A stretch of DNA of 64,000 bases from the NCBI GenBank assembly GCA_921293015.1, contig OV121097.1, forward strand, positions 12,773,940-12,837,939, written 5' to 3'. This document shows, in pieces, positions 60,517 to 64,000 of this stretch (positions are counted from its first letter, which is position 1; each line of letters opens with the position of its first letter). The notes beneath the pieces are model-generated. The model was not told the origin of the DNA and searched no databases. It saw only the letters and a program-made list of their open reading frames with translations. Source of the stretch: Phorcus lineatus. Its lineage: Eukaryota; Mollusca; Gastropoda; Trochida; Trochidae. Both the position numbers and the translations under genes were made by a program.

Positions 60517-60834
60517 GAGGTGAGTGAGGTGAGTTGGTGTTTAACGCCGCTTTCAAGATTATTTCACTTATATCGCGGCTGCTAGTATTATTGCAGGGAG
60601 AAAGCCCGCAACACCATTGTGGCCATGCATTGCGGAGAAACCTGCGAGCATCGGCTGGAACTAGCGAACCATGGGTGGTACTGAGCTGAATTTCAGTGTA
60701 GCATTGCACCCAAACCTGACTGCGTGTAGAACAGTTGTCTACTGCAGACAAAGTTGCCGAGCCCCTGGCGGAATTCGAACCACGGACCTTCTGATCCGAA
60801 GCCGAACGCGCTAACCACTGCGCTATCCCGCCCC
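60517..60834 (-). mobile_element. Full-length tRNA-derived SINE with 10-bp target duplication
   Basis: TATTTTCTTC flanks the element at 60507-60516 and 60835-60844. On the - strand: a tRNA-like head (GGGATAGCGCAGTGGTTAGC; B-box around 60770-60782), a body (TTGGGTGCAATGCTACACTG), and the 3' end AAAGCGGCGTTAAACACC then CTCACCTCACT tail. Best preserved copy of the family in this window, therefore probably the youngest. Confidence 0.9.
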
Positions 60835-60865
60835 TATTTTCTTCAATTTGTTCATTGTATTTCTT

Positions 60866-62410
60866 CTTTTTTTTTAAATAAACTTTCACAATTCTAAATT
60901 TTGTTTATTGGTCATGTCCATAGTTACAGTTAGTTGTACATTTTCTGTCAGTGGCGTTAGGGGGCGTGAAAATCAACCAAGTTCTATTTCTTATTGCAGC
61001 GTTCCACAACGCAGTTTACTAATGATACTTCTTTCAGAACGATCCAGGTTACAGGTGACATAATTATCTGTTTGCAGCACATTCTTAAAACAACGGCATG
61101 TCATTTATCATTCCATAATTCAGCAAGTCATTGTCTAACAGTAACAACCACTGTCTTGCAACCTCAAAGTCAACATTTGAGACATTAAAAAAACAAGTGG
61201 TAAATTCCATTTTGAAATCAAATTAAGAACACGATTACACCAAAAAGTTCTAAGATTCCGTGACCATGCATTGATATTTGATACAATGTTACATTGCGAC
61301 GTTTGTATACGACGCCAGAATCTTAGTACTTCGATATTCTGTTTTGTCAGACGAGATGCCCAGTCCGTTTCACCACGGACTGCTAAATTTGGGGTTTACT
61401 ACCAACTCCCAAAAAGTACCTGCATGCACGATTCTGTACATTATTAACACATCAAAATTGCTTAGCCGTAAATTTACCAATAACAACTCCTAAGGCACGA
61501 CTTGCCGATTTTGCCAACTCTTTAGCGGTATAATTTAGGTCAAGAAATTCATTGAACCAGACTCCAAGGTATTTGTAAGCATTGCTATAGTTAATCTCAT
61601 CATCACAGACAGTAAAGACATTATGGGATCTTGGTTTAGACGAAATTCAAAAGTGAACAATCTTCGGTTTTTTTTTAAGATTAATTTGAAGATGCCATCT
61701 TACGCACCACTCACCTACACAATCTAACATTCGTTGTAAGCTATGTTCGTCTGGAACAATGAGAGAGATGTCATCGGCATATAGAAGCATGCTCAGCATG
61801 TGATGATCAATTTGGATTCCACAAATTAGCATTGTTTTCATCAAGAAGGTCGTTAATATAGACGACAAATAGTGACGGAGATAGCACGCATTCCTGACGG
61901 ACACCAGACGAAACTTTAAATAGATCTGTATACGAGTCATTCACTCTCACCGAGGACTGAGTATTCAGATACGTGGATTGAATAGCATCAAGGAAATTTC
62001 CTGTAATACCCAGGTGGTTGAGTGTTAACCACAGGTAATTTCTATTAACTCTGTCGAAGGCTTTCATGATATCTATGAAACAGACACATGTCGACTGTTT
62101 AGAGGCTGATAACTGAAAACAAAGAATAAAGATTTTCCTACGTACTTTGTTTAGAACGAAAACCGTTTGCTCATCTACAAGTACATTATTGCTTTCTAGT
62201 CAGAGGTTGAGCCTACTATTTAAAACCTCAGAGTATATTTTACATGCTATTGAGAGAAGAGAACCTAAAGGATCACGGGGATTTGCATTTGCATGCCTTC
62301 CTAATGGGATTAATCACACCTTTTTGCCACTCATTTGAGCAAATACCGTTATCAAAACAAAATGTGAATAACTTACATTTGAGTAACATTTGATTACTGA
62401 ATTTTGGATT
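60866..62410 (-). mobile_element. 5'-truncated LINE with reverse transcriptase core
   Basis: On the - strand, in order: KLFTFCFDNG (about 62370), EWQKGVINPI, FIDIMKAFDRVNRN (62067 region), SSGVRQECVLSPSLFVVYIN, MLLYADDISLIVPD (YADD catalytic motif, about 61775), INLKKKPKIVHF, then NAYKYLGVWFNEFLD and RSIISKLRCGT. These are reverse transcriptase motifs plus the thumb and C-terminal region of a jockey/CR1/I-like LINE. Frame changes and several stops are present, so it is dead. An A9 run at 60867-60875 (- strand) may be its 3' tail. No endonuclease domain is visible. Confidence 0.85.
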
Positions 62411-62833
62411 TGTTTATTGATATTTCAAACTTTTAGGTTTCTACAATTAACAACTTGCTTCAATGCCACTAAATGAGAATCCCATAAAACAGACAAATTG
62501 GCAACAATTGTTTTTCTTTCTTGTTAATTAGGAAAAACAACGTCTTAATTTACAACCAACGTGTCAATTTTAGTAGCTGGAAGAACGTCATAAGGTTCTA
62601 ATTGGCATGTCACAATTAGCAAGCAATTAATTAGTTTTATTTGGTGTGCACTAACAATCAAATTGACACAATAATGGAGAAAGTTATATCACCCATGGGG
62701 ATTTTTATCTGCGTTAAGTGAAAGATTTAGGACATTAAACTTCATTATTGCTTCACAATGGAGCCATTATAAATTCCACACTTTCCTAGTATCACAACTA
62801 AGTGAGTACTAGTGAGCAACACAGGAATGACAT

Positions 62834-63309
62834 TTAAGTAACACACAGTAAGTTTCATGAATTGTGTATGTGGCTGAAATAGAGCCAACTATCACATGAC
62901 CAGAATTGAGTTCAAATCGCTTACCTAAAGTTGCATCTTTAGCTCTCAAAGGCAAAAAATTGTGACATTTTCTTGTTTTCGATTGTAAATTAAATCGGCC
63001 ATGTTTGTGATAAGAAGTCGAAATGTTCCCCCTATTAACACGTATAATAGTTAAATGACTTACTAACCAATTGCAACTTTATATCTCGTTGTGTCTGCAA
63101 TAAAAAAGTTTCAAAAAGTACGTTTGAGTCATCGGGGCCTGCCATTGTCCAGATTTCGATCATAAATCTCGACTTTTTTCCTGTTTATTGTCACTATGCT
63201 AACTGAGAAGAATTGAGATGTTAATTTTCAGAAACAACCTATATTTATCGATGAAATAACTCCCTCTATGAAGTTTGACATATGTGACCCCAACAACATA
63301 CTCTGTACC
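62834..63309. mobile_element. TTAA-flanked MITE, copy 2, right end lost
   Basis: It starts TTAAGTAACACACAGTA and follows the 44365 copy through ATTGTGTATGTxGCT, TCGTTGTGTCTGC, GAxTCAT(T/C)GGxGC and GTTTGACATATxTGACxCCA. It breaks off at CTCTGTACCC, where SINE sequence begins. Confidence 0.75.
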
Positions 63310-63487
63310 CACTGGATCAAGAGGTCCGTGGTTCGAATCCCGCCAGGTGCTCGGCAAATGTGTCTTCAGTAAAGAACTGTTCTCCACGCAGTAAGGTTTG
63401 GGTGCAATGCTGCACCGAATTTCAGCGCGGTACCACCCATGGTACTGCAGAAAAAGTTGCCGATCCCCTAGGGGGAATAATCAAACG
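63310..63487 (+). mobile_element. Rearranged SINE: sense 5' half joined to an inverted head fragment
   Basis: 63310-63445 follows the sense strand of the tRNA-SINE family (GTTCGAATCCCGCC, GGTTTGGGTGCAATGCTGCA, CCACCCATGGTAC). 63446-63487 (TGCAGAAAAAGTTGCCGATC and onward) is the antisense of the head region. The two parts form an imperfect inverted repeat. Confidence 0.7.
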
Positions 63488-63837
63488 GATAAATGATCTT
63501 TAAACATCTTGAGCAAAGACTTTTTATTTAACGTCATTATACCAATAATTTTCTTTTTATAATGAAAATCGTGACCATTTTATAAATCGACTTAACCAGA
63601 ATTCAGTAATCACTTTAAATTCCACACTTTCCCTTGAGACTGTCACGTTATCAAATTTATAAGAATGAAATTGTAAAGGGTATCAAATCCAAGCTAAACA
63701 CTAAAAGCACGTGTAGTGAATCTCGAGTTACACGAATGTTGATGTTTAATTAAGCACTTCATTAGTTCTAACAATCAGTAGTGTCATAAACCTTAACCAA
63801 TGTGGTATCTTATCTCCTTGGAGACAACCCTAGTGTC

Positions 63838-63851
63838 GTTGCTATGGCAAC
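63838..63851. promoter_or_regulatory. RFX X-box (GTTGCTATGGCAAC)
   Basis: A full two-half-site match to the RFX consensus GTNRCC-N-RGYAAC. RFX factors control ciliary and other genes. It is near the right window edge, so any target lies outside. Confidence 0.5.
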
Positions 63852-63945
63852 ACAGGTGTCGCGCTCATCCAAAAAGAATCAAGACACCTCTTCAACAGGA
63901 AAACAGCTGAATGTACGCTAAATGAGACACATCAAGCTGATCTGC

Positions 63946-63966
63946 TTATCATTTGACATGATAAGA
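63946..63966. promoter_or_regulatory. Inverted GATA pair
   Basis: CTTATCAT and ATGATAAG are perfect inverted arms with a 5-nt spacer. Each holds a TTATCA/TGATAA GATA-factor core. Confidence 0.4.
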
Positions 63967-64000
63967 GGACGGGGTGAAATTTACAACACTTATAAACCAA

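Overview
The window looks like nuclear DNA of a marine mollusc, probably a gastropod or bivalve. The basis is an intron-rich animal gene with canonical GT-AG splicing, AT-rich flanks, and tRNA-derived SINEs whose ends read GCGGCGTTAAACACC followed by CTCACCTCACC-type tails, a style I associate with mollusc genomes. The phylum call is an inference from repeats and gene style. No tRNA, rRNA, CRISPR array, prokaryotic feature, or retrovirus-, LTR- or Polinton-like element was recognised.

Layout: (1) 1-6,254 is non-coding upstream DNA with a few local duplications. (2) 6,255-16,945 holds the only gene I can support, on the + strand. It encodes a C2-PDZ-DH-PH protein. Eleven common coding exons (11,711-16,540) can be joined in frame to any of three alternative 5' ends (ATGs at 6,355, 8,290 and 11,478). 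Each start has its own TATA-like promoter, and all three enter the first common exon in the same phase. The predicted proteins are 835, 751 and 761 residues. The C2-PDZ half resembles the N-terminal half of regulator of G-protein signalling 3 (RGS3), but the C-terminal half is a Rho guanine-nucleotide exchange module (DH-PH) instead of an RGS domain. (3) 16,946-64,000 is about 47 kb in which I recognise no host gene. It carries tandem repeats, microsatellites, SINEs, three LINE relics, several small inverted-repeat elements, a 47-bp perfect palindrome, and scattered promoter-like motif clusters (CACGTG, NRF1-like, ETS-like, TCTCGCGAGA, an RFX X-box).

How it works together (inference): the gene would link membrane or ligand-tail recognition (C2, PDZ) to activation of a Rho-family GTPase (DH-PH), and promoter choice would change only the N-terminus. 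Homeodomain/E-box composite motifs (TAATTACAGGTA) lie upstream of promoters B and C.

The most novel items are the RGS3-like head on a RhoGEF with three promoters, a duplicated 3' splice site in its C2 region, an inverted-repeat element with about 77-bp ends and 9-bp target duplications (plus a 40-bp miniature relative), a TTAA-flanked element present twice, and a 94-bp foldback element present twice. All family assignments are from memory; no search was run.
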